A stretch of DNA of 10,563 nt from an uncultured Faecalibacterium sp. (GTDB lineage: Bacteria; Bacillota; Clostridia; Oscillospirales; Ruminococcaceae): NCBI GenBank assembly GCA_937915335.1, contig CALDLZ010000330.1, positions 1 through 10,563 on the forward strand, read 5' to 3'. Made by a program: the position numbers and the translations under genes. Positions 1 to 6,765 of this stretch are shown here, piece after piece. Positions within the stretch are counted from its first letter, which is position 1. Each line of letters begins with the position of its first letter. The notes under the pieces are model-generated. The model saw only the letters and a program-made list of their open reading frames with translations, had not been told where the DNA came from and made no database searches.

Positions 1-601
1 GACCCACTACAAAGAAGTGGACAACATGTACCGCCAGATGCGGGGATGGCGGCACGATTACCGGGGGCACATCCAGACCATGAAGGTGCTGGCGGCGCAA
101 GGCGACCTGGACGGCATCAGAGCCTACCTGGACGCATTGGACACCGACCTGAACACTGTCGATTTGGCTGTAAAAACCGGCAACGCCATGGCCGATGCCA
201 TCATCAATAGTAAGATCTCCCTTGCCAAGAGCCGGAACATTCCGGTGCAGATCGATGCCCATATCCCGGTCAAGCTGAAAATGAGCGAGCTGGATCTCTG
301 CTGCATCCTGGGCAATCTCTTCGATAACGCCATGGATGCCAGCGCCGAGCTGCCCGAGGAAGAGCGGCTTATCCGGGTGTATATGGATATGAAAGGCACC
401 CAGCTCTACATCTCTTTTACCAACTTTACGGCCACCAAAAAGCAGAAGAAGTTTGCGGGCCGCTTTGCCACCACCAAGGGCGAGGGCCACGGTTTCGGGC
501 TGGTGCGCATCGATGCCATTGTGGAAAAACTGGACGGCTACCTCAGCCGCAACAGCGAGGATGGGGCATTCACGACGGAGATACTGATTCCGCAGGTTTA
601 G
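1..601 (+). CDS. GHKL-type sensor histidine kinase, C-terminal part (5' end outside window)
   Basis: Membrane sensor kinase of the AgrC/HPK10-like class, which normally phosphorylates a LytTR-type response regulator. The reading frame is open from base 2, so the gene starts upstream and the sensor/membrane part is not visible. Seen: the dimerisation/phosphoacceptor motif WRHDYRGH (likely phospho-His codon 53-55), an N box GNLFDNAMDAS (about 311-343) that binds ATP-Mg, and a G box GEGHGFGL (479-502), followed by the usual end of the HATPase_c fold and a TAG stop. The second conserved position of the H box, usually Asn in HDxxNH, is Gly here (GGG, 65-67). The gene is followed by an intrinsic terminator and an ABC exporter operon, a common arrangement for peptide-sensing or peptide-resistance modules. 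Family assignment is firm; the signal and partner are unknown. Confidence 0.9.
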   Translation, partial: THYKEVDNMYRQMRGWRHDYRGHIQTMKVLAAQGDLDGIRAYLDALDTDLNTVDLAVKTGNAMADAIINSKISLAKSRNIPVQIDAHIPVKLKMSELDLCCILGNLFDNAMDASAELPEEERLIRVYMDMKGTQLYISFTNFTATKKQKKFAGRFATTKGEGHGFGLVRIDAIVEKLDGYLSRNSEDGAFTTEILIPQV

Positions 602-604
602 CAA

Positions 605-635
605 TTCGTCCCCGATTTTGAGCGTTTCGTCCCCG
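605..635 (+). promoter_or_regulatory. Tandem direct repeat resembling a LytTR response-regulator binding site
   Basis: TTCGTCCCCG occurs at 605-614 and again at 626-635, exactly 21 bp apart. LytTR-family regulators (AgrA and relatives) are known to bind two ~9-bp direct repeats separated by ~12 bp, which gives the same period. The pair lies between a GHKL kinase (typical LytTR partner) and an ABC exporter. Downstream a weak -10 (TAGGAT, 663-668) has no good -35 at 640-645, as expected for an activator-dependent promoter. The binding assignment is inference. Confidence 0.5.
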
Positions 636-658
636 GAATGTGTCGGGGACGATTTTTT
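627..658 (+). terminator. Intrinsic terminator after the histidine kinase gene
   Basis: Arms CGTCCCCG (628-635) and CGGGGACG (644-651), extended by one T-A pair, form a perfect stem with an 8-nt loop, followed by six T (653-658). The left arm is also the second copy of the direct repeat, so terminator and putative operator share bases. It would separate the kinase transcript from the ABC operon. Confidence 0.75.
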
Positions 659-699
659 GTGTTAGGATCATTGCCAGACAAGTGAAAGGGGATTCCAAA

Positions 700-2529
700 A
701 TGGGAAAGAACGAGAAACCCAAAAAGTTAAAGCCCAAATACAACCTCTGGCAGAACACCGCCTACATGCTCTCGGTGGCATGGGACACCCGCCGGAGCGT
801 GCCGGTGCTGGTGGTGCTGCTGGCCGTCTGCACGGCAGGGAAAACCACTGCTGAAATGCTCATCAGCCCGGCGGTGCTGGGCAAGCTGGAAAGCGGCGCT
901 CCGCTGGGCCAGCTGTTGGGCACCATCGGCGGGTTCACCATTCTGCTGTTTGCCCTGACCGCGCTGTGCTACTACATCGACCACCTCACCATGTTTGGCC
1001 GGGCCGGTGTGCGGCTGGAAGTGTTGAAAAGGCTCAACACCAAGCGCACCCGCACGGCCTACGCCAACCTGCTGGATGAGACCTTCCGTCTGATGTATCA
1101 GAAGGGAGACGAGGCATGCAGGAACGGCCGGGGTGCCACCGAGGCATGCTGGCAAAGCTGGACGGATATCCTGACGAACCTCATTGGATTTTGGGTATAT
1201 CTGGCCCTGCTTTCCGGGTTAAACCCATGGCTCTGCATCCTGACGGCCCTGACCGCCGTGGGGAGCTACTGTTCCACCAAAAACATCAACGAGTGGGGGT
1301 ACCGCCACCGGGAAGAAGAGGCCCGGATCACCCGGAACCTGCGCTACCTGCGAAATACCGCCGAGGGCCGGGAGTTTGGTAAGGATATCCGCATCTTCGG
1401 CCTGCGGCAGTGGCTCACCGACCTGTATGATTCCGCCCTGCGGCTGAACTATGCCTTTCTCGAAAGGCGGGAGCGCGCTTATCTGACCGCCAACCTCATC
1501 GACCTGGTGCTTCTGCTGGTGCGCAACGGTGCGGCCTACGCCTACCTGCTCTGGCTCACCGTGACCAGAGGCCTGCCGGTGTCGGCCTTTCTGCTCTACT
1601 TCGGGGCGGCCTCCGGCTTTGCCCAGTGGGTCACGGGCCTGATGGAGCAGTTTGCTCTCCTGCGCAAGCAGAGTCTGGACATTTCCACCATCCGGGAATT
1701 TCTTGAACGGCCGGAGCCCTTCCGGTTTGAGGAGGGCACTCCACTGGAAAAGCGGCTGGATATGCCCTATGAGCTGCGGCTGGAGGATGTGAGCTACCGT
1801 TACCCCGGTGCGGAGAAAAACACCATCGACCACATGAGCCTGACCCTGCACCCTGGCGAGAATCTGGCCATCGTGGGCCTGAACGGTGCGGGCAAGACCA
1901 CGCTGGTCAAGCTGATCTGCGGCTTCCTGGACCCCACCGGGGGCCGTGTCCTGCTGAACGGGCAGGACATCCGGCAGTATAACCGCCGGGATTACTACAA
2001 GCTGTTTGAAGCGGTCTTTCAGGATTTCAGTGTGCTCTCCTGCACTGTGGCCGAGAATGTGGCGCAAAGCATGGAGAACATCGACGAGGAAAAGGTGCGG
2101 CGCTGTCTTGACCAGGCCGGGCTGACCGAGAAAATGGAAGCTCTCCCGGCGGGCATTCAGACCCATGTGGGCCGGGATGTCTATCTGGACGGCGTGGAGT
2201 TCTCCGGTGGCCAGACCCAGCGCCTGATGCTGGCCCGTGCCCTGTACAAAGACGCGCCCATCCTTGTGCTGGATGAGCCCACTGCCGCCCTTGACCCCAT
2301 CGCCGAGGATGATATTTACCAGAAGTACAACGAGATGACCCAGGGCCGCACCAGTCTGTTCATCAGTCACCGGCTGGCCTCCACCCGTTTCTGCGACCGG
2401 ATCCTCTTCCTTGAGAACGGCAGAGTGGCCGAGGAAGGAACCCACGACCAGCTGATGGCCCGGAACGGCGGCTATGCCAGGCTGTTTGCGGTGCAGAGCA
2501 AATATTACAAGGAGGGCAAGGCCGTATGA
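700..2529 (+). CDS. ABC exporter half-transporter (permease-ATPase fusion), subunit A
   Basis: A 609-aa membrane protein with an N-terminal transmembrane domain (hydrophobic segments near residues 34-50, 70-92, 158-192, 262-290) and a C-terminal nucleotide-binding domain from about residue 360. Seen in the ATPase: Walker A GLNGAGKT (393-400), Q loop in VFQDF, signature FSGGQ (501-505, F in place of the usual L), Walker B ILVLDE with catalytic Glu526, and switch His557. All catalytic residues are present. The start at 700 is chosen because AAGGGG (686-691) lies 8 nt upstream; an in-frame GTG at 640 falls inside the terminator hairpin. It overlaps the next gene by 4 nt, so the two products probably form a heterodimer. 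The substrate is not readable; the nearby kinase suggests peptide or antimicrobial export, which is inference. Confidence 0.9.
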   Translation: MGKNEKPKKLKPKYNLWQNTAYMLSVAWDTRRSVPVLVVLLAVCTAGKTTAEMLISPAVLGKLESGAPLGQLLGTIGGFTILLFALTALCYYIDHLTMFGRAGVRLEVLKRLNTKRTRTAYANLLDETFRLMYQKGDEACRNGRGATEACWQSWTDILTNLIGFWVYLALLSGLNPWLCILTALTAVGSYCSTKNINEWGYRHREEEARITRNLRYLRNTAEGREFGKDIRIFGLRQWLTDLYDSALRLNYAFLERRERAYLTANLIDLVLLLVRNGAAYAYLLWLTVTRGLPVSAFLLYFGAASGFAQWVTGLMEQFALLRKQSLDISTIREFLERPEPFRFEEGTPLEKRLDMPYELRLEDVSYRYPGAEKNTIDHMSLTLHPGENLAIVGLNGAGKTTLVKLICGFLDPTGGRVLLNGQDIRQYNRRDYYKLFEAVFQDFSVLSCTVAENVAQSMENIDEEKVRRCLDQAGLTEKMEALPAGIQTHVGRDVYLDGVEFSGGQTQRLMLARALYKDAPILVLDEPTAALDPIAEDDIYQKYNEMTQGRTSLFISHRLASTRFCDRILFLENGRVAEEGTHDQLMARNGGYARLFAVQSKYYKEGKAV

Positions 2530-4382
2530 ACGAAGAAAAAATAACCCTGAAGGAAAGCGTCCGGCTGACCCTGCGGGCCTGGCGCTTTTACTGGAAAAAT
2601 ACGCCCCGCTTCGTGCTGTCCACCGTGCTGTGGGCGCTGGCGGATGCCGTCAGTCCCTATGCCGTGGTCTGGTTCTCGGCCCGGCTGGTGGCTGAGCTGG
2701 CGGGCGCGCGGGACCCGCGTGCCCTTGCCGTGGATGTGGCGTGGGTGCTGGGCGTGACCGCTCTGCTCACGCTGGCGCGGTCGGCTCTGCTCCACTGGAA
2801 GAGTGTGGAGCGGGAGCAGCTGAACTGGCAGCTGGGCCATGATTGCTTTATGGAAAAGCAGATGTCCATGGATTACGCCGATGAGGACAGCCAGCGGATC
2901 TATGACCTCTACAACTTTATCCAGCAGAGCGAAAGCTTTTGCGGCGGCGGCAACCCCAACGCCGTGGAGCTGCTGGACAATGTATCCGCGGCGGTGTTCC
3001 GCATTCTGGGCGGCGCGGTGCTGTCGGTGGGGCTGTTCACGGCCAAGGTGCCTGCCTGCCCGCTGACAGCCCTCAACAGCCCGCTCTGCGTGCCGGCAGT
3101 GCTGGCACTGATCCTGGCTGTGGCGTGGCTCTCGCCGGTGTGCGCTTCCAGCGCGGGCATCAGCAACCCGGATATCGAAGAGGAGGGCCTCTGGGGCAAC
3201 CGGCTCTGGGCCTTCCTCATTGGGGTATGCCAGAATGACAAAAAGGCGCTGGACGTGCGGATGTACGACCAGTTCGAGTTCCTGAAAGACCATGCCGTCG
3301 TTTCCATGCCCGCCTTTGAGCGGGCCCGCAAGGGAAAATTCGGCATCCTGAATGCCACGGGCAACGCCGTCCCAGCCCTGCTCATGGGCCTTGCCTACCT
3401 CTTCGTCTGCCTGAAAGCCTACGGCGGGGCCTTTGGTTTGGCTGCTGTGACCCAGTATGTGGGCGCGGCCACCAACTCCTTTGTGGGTATCGGCGGGCTG
3501 TTCACCGCCGTGGGCGACTGCAAATTCAACGCCCCCTACCTGAAAACGCTTTACTCCTACCTCGACCTGCCCAACAAGATGTACAAGGGCAGCCTGACCA
3601 CTGAAAAGCGGAGCGACCGCCAGTACACCGTGGAGTTCCGGGATGTGTCGTTCCGATATCCCGGCAGCGAGCGGTATGCCCTGCGCCACCTGAGCATGAC
3701 CTTCAAAGTGGGGGAGCGGCTGGCCGTGGTGGGCATGAACGGCAGCGGCAAGACCACCTTCATCAAGCTGCTCTGCCGCCTGTACGACCCCACCGAGGGC
3801 GTCATTCTGCTCAACGGCATCGACATCCGCAAGTACCGCTACGATGAGTACATGGATATCTTCTCGGTGGTGTTTCAGGATTTCAAGCTGTTCGCCCTGC
3901 CGCTGGGCCAGAATGTTGCCACGGCCCGGCACTACGATGCCGCCCGTGCCGCAGACTGCCTGCAGAAGGCGGGCTTTGCTGATCGGCTGGCCCGGATGCC
4001 CAAGGGGCTGGACACCTGCCTGTACAAGGATCTGGACGAGGAGGGCGTGACCGTTTCGGGCGGTGAGGCCCAGAAGATCGCCATTGCCCGGGCCCTGTAC
4101 AAGGATGCGCCCTTCATCGTGCTGGATGAGCCCACCGCCGCCCTGGACCCGGTGGCCGAGGCGGAGATCTACGCCAAATTCAACAAGATCGCGGACGATA
4201 AGACGGCAATTTATATCAGCCACAGGCTGTCCTCCTGCAAGTTCTGCGATGAGATCGCCGTGTTCGACCACGGCGAGGTCGTTCAGCAGGGCACCCATGA
4301 GGAATTGCTGGGGAAGCCGGACGGAAAGTATTACGAGCTGTGGAACGCCCAGGCACAGTATTATACGGAGGAGAGTGCGTAA
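2526..4382 (+). CDS. ABC exporter half-transporter (permease-ATPase fusion), subunit B
   Basis: A 618-aa partner of the preceding gene with the same layout: hydrophobic segments near residues 28-50, 70-88, two around 150-210 and one near 285-305, then an ATPase domain. Seen: Walker A GMNGSGKT (403-410), VFQDF Q loop, signature VSGGE (510-514), Walker B FIVLDE with Glu535, and switch His566. Both halves of the pair therefore retain a catalytic Glu, unlike strongly asymmetric heterodimers. The start codon overlaps the upstream stop (ATGA), and AAGGAGG at 2509-2515 supports it, so the pair is translationally coupled. The membrane part is less typical than the ATPase and is rich in Cys (several between residues 135 and 215). 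No clear terminator follows; transcription may continue toward the next promoter. Substrate unknown. Confidence 0.9.
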   Translation: MNEEKITLKESVRLTLRAWRFYWKNTPRFVLSTVLWALADAVSPYAVVWFSARLVAELAGARDPRALAVDVAWVLGVTALLTLARSALLHWKSVEREQLNWQLGHDCFMEKQMSMDYADEDSQRIYDLYNFIQQSESFCGGGNPNAVELLDNVSAAVFRILGGAVLSVGLFTAKVPACPLTALNSPLCVPAVLALILAVAWLSPVCASSAGISNPDIEEEGLWGNRLWAFLIGVCQNDKKALDVRMYDQFEFLKDHAVVSMPAFERARKGKFGILNATGNAVPALLMGLAYLFVCLKAYGGAFGLAAVTQYVGAATNSFVGIGGLFTAVGDCKFNAPYLKTLYSYLDLPNKMYKGSLTTEKRSDRQYTVEFRDVSFRYPGSERYALRHLSMTFKVGERLAVVGMNGSGKTTFIKLLCRLYDPTEGVILLNGIDIRKYRYDEYMDIFSVVFQDFKLFALPLGQNVATARHYDAARAADCLQKAGFADRLARMPKGLDTCLYKDLDEEGVTVSGGEAQKIAIARALYKDAPFIVLDEPTAALDPVAEAEIYAKFNKIADDKTAIYISHRLSSCKFCDEIAVFDHGEVVQQGTHEELLGKPDGKYYELWNAQAQYYTEESA

Positions 4383-4469
4383 CACCCTGATTTCTGCACA
4401 AAAAATTCAGAAAAAACTGGCATTCCCGACGAAATCCATGGCGAAACCACGGTACTTTGGGCGAAGAAC

Positions 4470-4498
4470 TTGACCCGCTTTGACCGGACGTGTAAAAT
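4470..4498 (+). promoter_or_regulatory. SigA-type promoter of the Ig-like protein gene
   Basis: TTGACC (4470-4475) and TAAAAT (4493-4498) are separated by 17 bp, each one base from consensus. Transcription would begin near 4505, giving an untranslated leader of about 90 nt. Confidence 0.75.
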
Positions 4499-4518
4499 AA
4501 TACGGTAGTGAGAAAAAT

Positions 4519-4541
4519 CATGGACGCGAAAATTTTCCATG
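4519..4541 (+). other. Possible leader hairpin before the Ig-like protein gene
   Basis: CATGGA (4519-4524) and TCCATG (4536-4541) are complementary, with the palindrome GAAAATTTTC (4528-4537) overlapping the loop and right arm. It lies within the predicted 5' leader, about 35 nt before the ribosome site. There is no T tract after it. A regulatory role is unproven. Confidence 0.3.
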
Positions 4542-4595
4542 CGTGCGGCATTCCTTGAAGTTTATGGGATAAAACAAGGAGGGAAGTTCGACCCA

Positions 4596-5585
4596 ATGAA
4601 ATGGAATTTCCAAACCGCGGGGCGGCTTCTGGCCCTGCTGGCTTTGAGCGGGGCCCTGCTGGCTGCCCCGCTGACGGCACAGGCCGCGCCCGGTGGTGCC
4701 CTGACCAGCCAGAGCGGCACCGGCTCCAAGCTGGAGCTGGGGCTGACTGAGATGGAGCTGGAGATCACCGATGATGATCCCCGCCCCAAGGGCTACCTGT
4801 ACACCAGCGGCCAGAGCGACTACTATTTTATCGTCTGGATGAGCAGCAATTCCAATGTTGCAACAGTGGATGGAGACGGCAAGGTGACGGGCCGCAGTGC
4901 GGGCACCGCCATCATCACAGCCATCTCCGACCATGGCGAGCGTGCCGCCTGCAAGGTGACCGTCACCCGCAAAAACGAAGAGAGCACCGGCAAAAAGCCT
5001 GCGCTGGATTCCACCAGCCTGAGCCTTGTGCTGCAGTACAACGACCTGTACCCCACCCATCAGCTCAAGCTGACCAACAGCGAGCGCTCCTTCCTCTATG
5101 TTTACCAGTGGATGAGCAGCAACCCCGAGGTGGCCACCGTCAGCGATAAGGGTCTTGTCACGGCACAGGCGGCAGGCAGCACCACCATCACGGCGCTGGT
5201 CTCCAATGGTCAGGCCCTGCGATGCAGTGTGACCGTGACTTCGGATATCGGCAAAGTGACCCTGAACAAGAATGACCTGCTGCTCCGCAATGTGGGCACC
5301 CAGGAGCGCCTGACGGCTACCGTGGCCGTGGAGGGCGGAGGCAGCGTGCCCATCACCTGGGTCAGCAGCAACCCCGGTGTCGTTACCGTGGATGCCGATG
5401 GCGTGGTGACCGCCATAGCGGATGGCGAGGCGAAGATCACCGCCCTTTCGCCCACGGGCCGCTTTGATGTGTGCAGCGTTATGGTGGGCATGGCAGCGGA
5501 TAAGTATGAATCCGAAGCCGACCTTGCTGACGAACTCAAGCTCCCTGATCCCTATGTGGCTGTCCGGCTGAACAAGCTGGCGTAA
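4596..5585 (+). CDS. Secreted protein with three tandem bacterial Ig-like (Big_2) domains
   Basis: A 329-aa exported protein. Residues 1-30 are a Sec signal peptide (basic N-region, Leu/Ala core, AQA before the predicted cut at 30/31). Three repeats follow at about 46-123, 137-214 and 220-297, each with the Big_2 pattern: W-x-SSN, then VATV or VVTV, then a Gly-x-VT turn, an IT-A-L/I strand and a final C-x-V strand. Each repeat has one Cys at the same place (119, 210, 293). The last ~30 residues are charged and hold no LPXTG motif or membrane anchor, so the protein is probably released or loosely wall-bound. Such domains serve adhesion or surface scaffolding; no catalytic domain is present. 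The ATG at 4596 is preferred over 4539 because AAGGAGGG (4576-4583) precedes it and the signal peptide begins there. It has its own promoter and terminator. The exact role is unknown. Confidence 0.85.
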   Translation: MKWNFQTAGRLLALLALSGALLAAPLTAQAAPGGALTSQSGTGSKLELGLTEMELEITDDDPRPKGYLYTSGQSDYYFIVWMSSNSNVATVDGDGKVTGRSAGTAIITAISDHGERAACKVTVTRKNEESTGKKPALDSTSLSLVLQYNDLYPTHQLKLTNSERSFLYVYQWMSSNPEVATVSDKGLVTAQAAGSTTITALVSNGQALRCSVTVTSDIGKVTLNKNDLLLRNVGTQERLTATVAVEGGGSVPITWVSSNPGVVTVDADGVVTAIADGEAKITALSPTGRFDVCSVMVGMAADKYESEADLADELKLPDPYVAVRLNKLA

Positions 5586-5596
5586 AAATGCAAAGT

Positions 5597-5636
5597 AAAC
5601 CGCCCCTGACTGCTGGAAGTGGTCAGGGGCGGTTTT
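5597..5636 (+). terminator. Strong intrinsic terminator after the Ig-like protein gene
   Basis: Arms at 5597-5610 and 5622-5635 form a perfect 14-bp stem (core CCGCCCCTGAC with GTCAGGGGCGG), with an 11-nt loop and a short TTTT tail (5633-5636). It begins 11 nt after the stop codon. Confidence 0.9.
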
Positions 5637-5901
5637 GTGCGATGCCGTTTTTCGGAGATTGATGTCGGAAAAGGGGATCGCGGTGAGGGATGGATCAGCG
5701 AATCAAATGCGTCTTTTTGCGTCGTGCTGACCTAAAAATAACGAAAAACCGACCAAGCTCACAGGAGAAAACAGACTTCTGGTGCGAAATGCCGCTGTAC
5801 GGCCTGCAAAAAAATCACGCCCTCTGCCGAAACACGGCGCAGAGGAAATTCTACTGACGCATTTTACAAAAAACGGCTTCTTCCGACAGGGTTTGCGGCC
5901 C
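5637..5901. other. Non-coding stretch with one stable hairpin
   Basis: No gene is supported here. The clearest structure is a hairpin at 5821-5845: CCTCT pairs with AGAGG and GCCG with CGGC around an AAACA loop, with a two-base bulge on the 3' side. It has no T tract, so it is not a terminator. A smaller GCCG/CGGC hairpin sits at 5791-5803. A 61-codon GTG frame (5782-5967) runs through the downstream promoter and is not convincing. An unrecognised small RNA cannot be excluded. Confidence 0.4.
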
Positions 5902-5930
5902 TTGACAGGCGGGGAAAATCCCGGTATCCT
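5902..5930 (+). promoter_or_regulatory. SigA-type promoter of the XRE regulator gene
   Basis: A perfect -35 TTGACA (5902-5907) and -10 TATCCT (5925-5930) are separated by 17 bp. The predicted start is near 5937, leaving a ~70-nt leader before the regulator. Confidence 0.8.
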
Positions 5931-5937
5931 TTCCCCG
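5910..5937. promoter_or_regulatory. Inverted repeat over the regulator promoter, candidate operator
   Basis: CGGGGAAA (5910-5917) and TTTCCCCG (5930-5937) are perfect inverted half-sites separated by 12 bp. They span the promoter spacer, the -10 and the start point. This is the expected position for autorepression by the regulator encoded just downstream; binding is inferred. Confidence 0.45.
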
Positions 5938-6007
5938 TCAAATACATTTTATGCCGCCAGAGGATGAAGCAGCTGGTACAAAAAAGTTCGTCAGGAGGAG
6001 CAGAGCC

Positions 6008-6625
6008 ATGAAAAACTATCAGCACCGGATCGGGGAAGCCATTGCCTTTGCCCGGAACACAGCGGGCAGATCGCAGCAGGAGCTTGCGGATGCTCTGGGG
6101 CGGGATAAGCGCACCCTGCAAAAGTGGGAATGCGGCGAGATCCGCATCACGCTGGAAGATTTCCTTGCGATCTTCGAGGCCCTGCGCCTGCCTGCAGGCC
6201 CCTATGCAAAATGGATCCGCCACCCGGAGCTCTTCCCGCGCGGGATGGAGGATATCAAGGGCTTCAGCACCGACAACAAGCGGGCAGCGCTGGCCGATTA
6301 CTACCTGAACCATGCCGCCCCGGTGGAGATCGAGCAGGAATACTATATCCTGTTTGGCGACCATGGCAGCAATTATTACGGGATGCGTCAGGAGCGGCTG
6401 GCCAATATCCAGACACCCCTGCGTGACCGCAAACGGATTTGCGGCCAGATCATCGACAACTATTACGAGGCCAAGGCCACCGGACAGCTGACCGACCCGG
6501 AGGGCCCTCAGCCTGTCATGCCCCTGCTGGAGGCCTGCTACGATGCCAGCATCCGGAGCGTTCAGGAGGGCGAGGAGCGGTACAGCATCGGCAGCATCGA
6601 TGTCTACCTGGAAACGGAAGAATAA
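6008..6625 (+). CDS. XRE-family helix-turn-helix transcriptional regulator
   Basis: A 205-aa cytoplasmic DNA-binding protein. Residues 8-60 form an HTH_3/Cro-CI domain: a first helix around IAFARNTAG, then SQQELADAL as the second helix and RDKRTLQKWECG as the turn and recognition helix. Residues 65-205 are a soluble, Tyr- and acid-rich region that I do not recognise; it may sense a ligand or mediate dimerisation. The ATG at 6008 is chosen because AGGAGGAG (5993-6000) lies 7 nt upstream; an earlier in-frame ATG at 5951 has no ribosome site. The gene has its own promoter overlapped by an inverted repeat, and the next gene's promoter carries a similar repeat, so local control including autoregulation is plausible. 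The target set is unknown. Confidence 0.85.
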   Translation: MKNYQHRIGEAIAFARNTAGRSQQELADALGRDKRTLQKWECGEIRITLEDFLAIFEALRLPAGPYAKWIRHPELFPRGMEDIKGFSTDNKRAALADYYLNHAAPVEIEQEYYILFGDHGSNYYGMRQERLANIQTPLRDRKRICGQIIDNYYEAKATGQLTDPEGPQPVMPLLEACYDASIRSVQEGEERYSIGSIDVYLETEE

Positions 6626-6630
6626 ACACG

Positions 6631-6678
6631 GCAGCAGACGGCAGAGCGCATGGAACGGCTTTGCTGTCTGCTGTTTTT
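6631..6678 (+). terminator. Intrinsic terminator after the XRE regulator gene
   Basis: 6631-6643 pairs with 6662-6674 (CAGCAGACGGCA with TGCTGTCTGCTG, with G-T wobbles), followed by TTTTT (6674-6678). The loop is 18 nt. A second inverted repeat uses bases inside the loop, described separately. Confidence 0.75.
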
Positions 6679-6691
6679 GTCTGCGCTCTGC
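6641..6691. repeat. Inverted repeat interlocked with the terminator
   Basis: GCAGAGCGCA (6641-6650) and TGCGCTCTGC (6682-6691) are perfect 10-bp complements enclosing the terminator's 3' arm and T tract. The 5' half overlaps the terminator's left arm by only three bases. In RNA the two stems would form a pseudoknot-like topology or compete with each other. Confidence 0.5.
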
Positions 6692-6694
6692 CCG

Positions 6695-6719
6695 CCGGAA
6701 AATATTGTGAAATTTCCGG
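6695..6719. promoter_or_regulatory. Inverted repeat over the -35 of the SseB-like gene, candidate operator
   Basis: CCGGAAA (6695-6701) and TTTCCGG (6713-6719) are perfect inverted half-sites separated by 11 bp and flanking the -35. The GGAAA...TTTCC core matches the repeat at the upstream regulator's promoter, where the gap is 12 bp. A shared regulator is inferred. Confidence 0.4.
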
Positions 6720-6733
6720 TTTCCTGCTATACT
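6705..6733 (+). promoter_or_regulatory. SigA-type promoter with extended -10 for the SseB-like gene
   Basis: TTGTGA (6705-6710) and TATACT (6728-6733) are separated by 17 bp, with an upstream TGC (6725-6727) forming an extended -10. The start would be near 6740, about 26 nt before the gene. Confidence 0.75.
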
Positions 6734-6765
6734 GATACTATTGATGAAAAAGAAGGGTGAAGCAA

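Noticed and set aside
640..699. Extending the first ABC gene to the GTG at 640
   Set aside because: That start lies inside the terminator hairpin and has no ribosome site, while 700 has a well-placed AAGGGG.
2505..4385. A 626-codon open frame on the minus strand opposite ABC subunit B (and a 408-codon one at 1219-2445)
   Set aside because: They mirror strong plus-strand genes with complete ABC motifs. Long antisense frames arise from GC-rich codon bias, and the translations show no recognisable domain.
4383..4469. Terminator after ABC subunit B (CTGA...TCAG near 4386-4412)
   Set aside because: The arms are only about four bases, AT-rich and imperfect, with no T tract.
4640..5490. Cys residues in the Ig-like repeats as unusual metal or disulfide sites
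   Set aside because: A single Cys in the last strand (C-x-V-T-V) is a frequent feature of Big_2 repeats in gut Firmicutes, so it needs no special explanation.
5782..5967. A possible 61-aa gene starting at GTG 5782
   Set aside because: It runs through the consensus promoter and operator-like repeat of the regulator, has poor ribosome-site spacing, and its translation is unremarkable.
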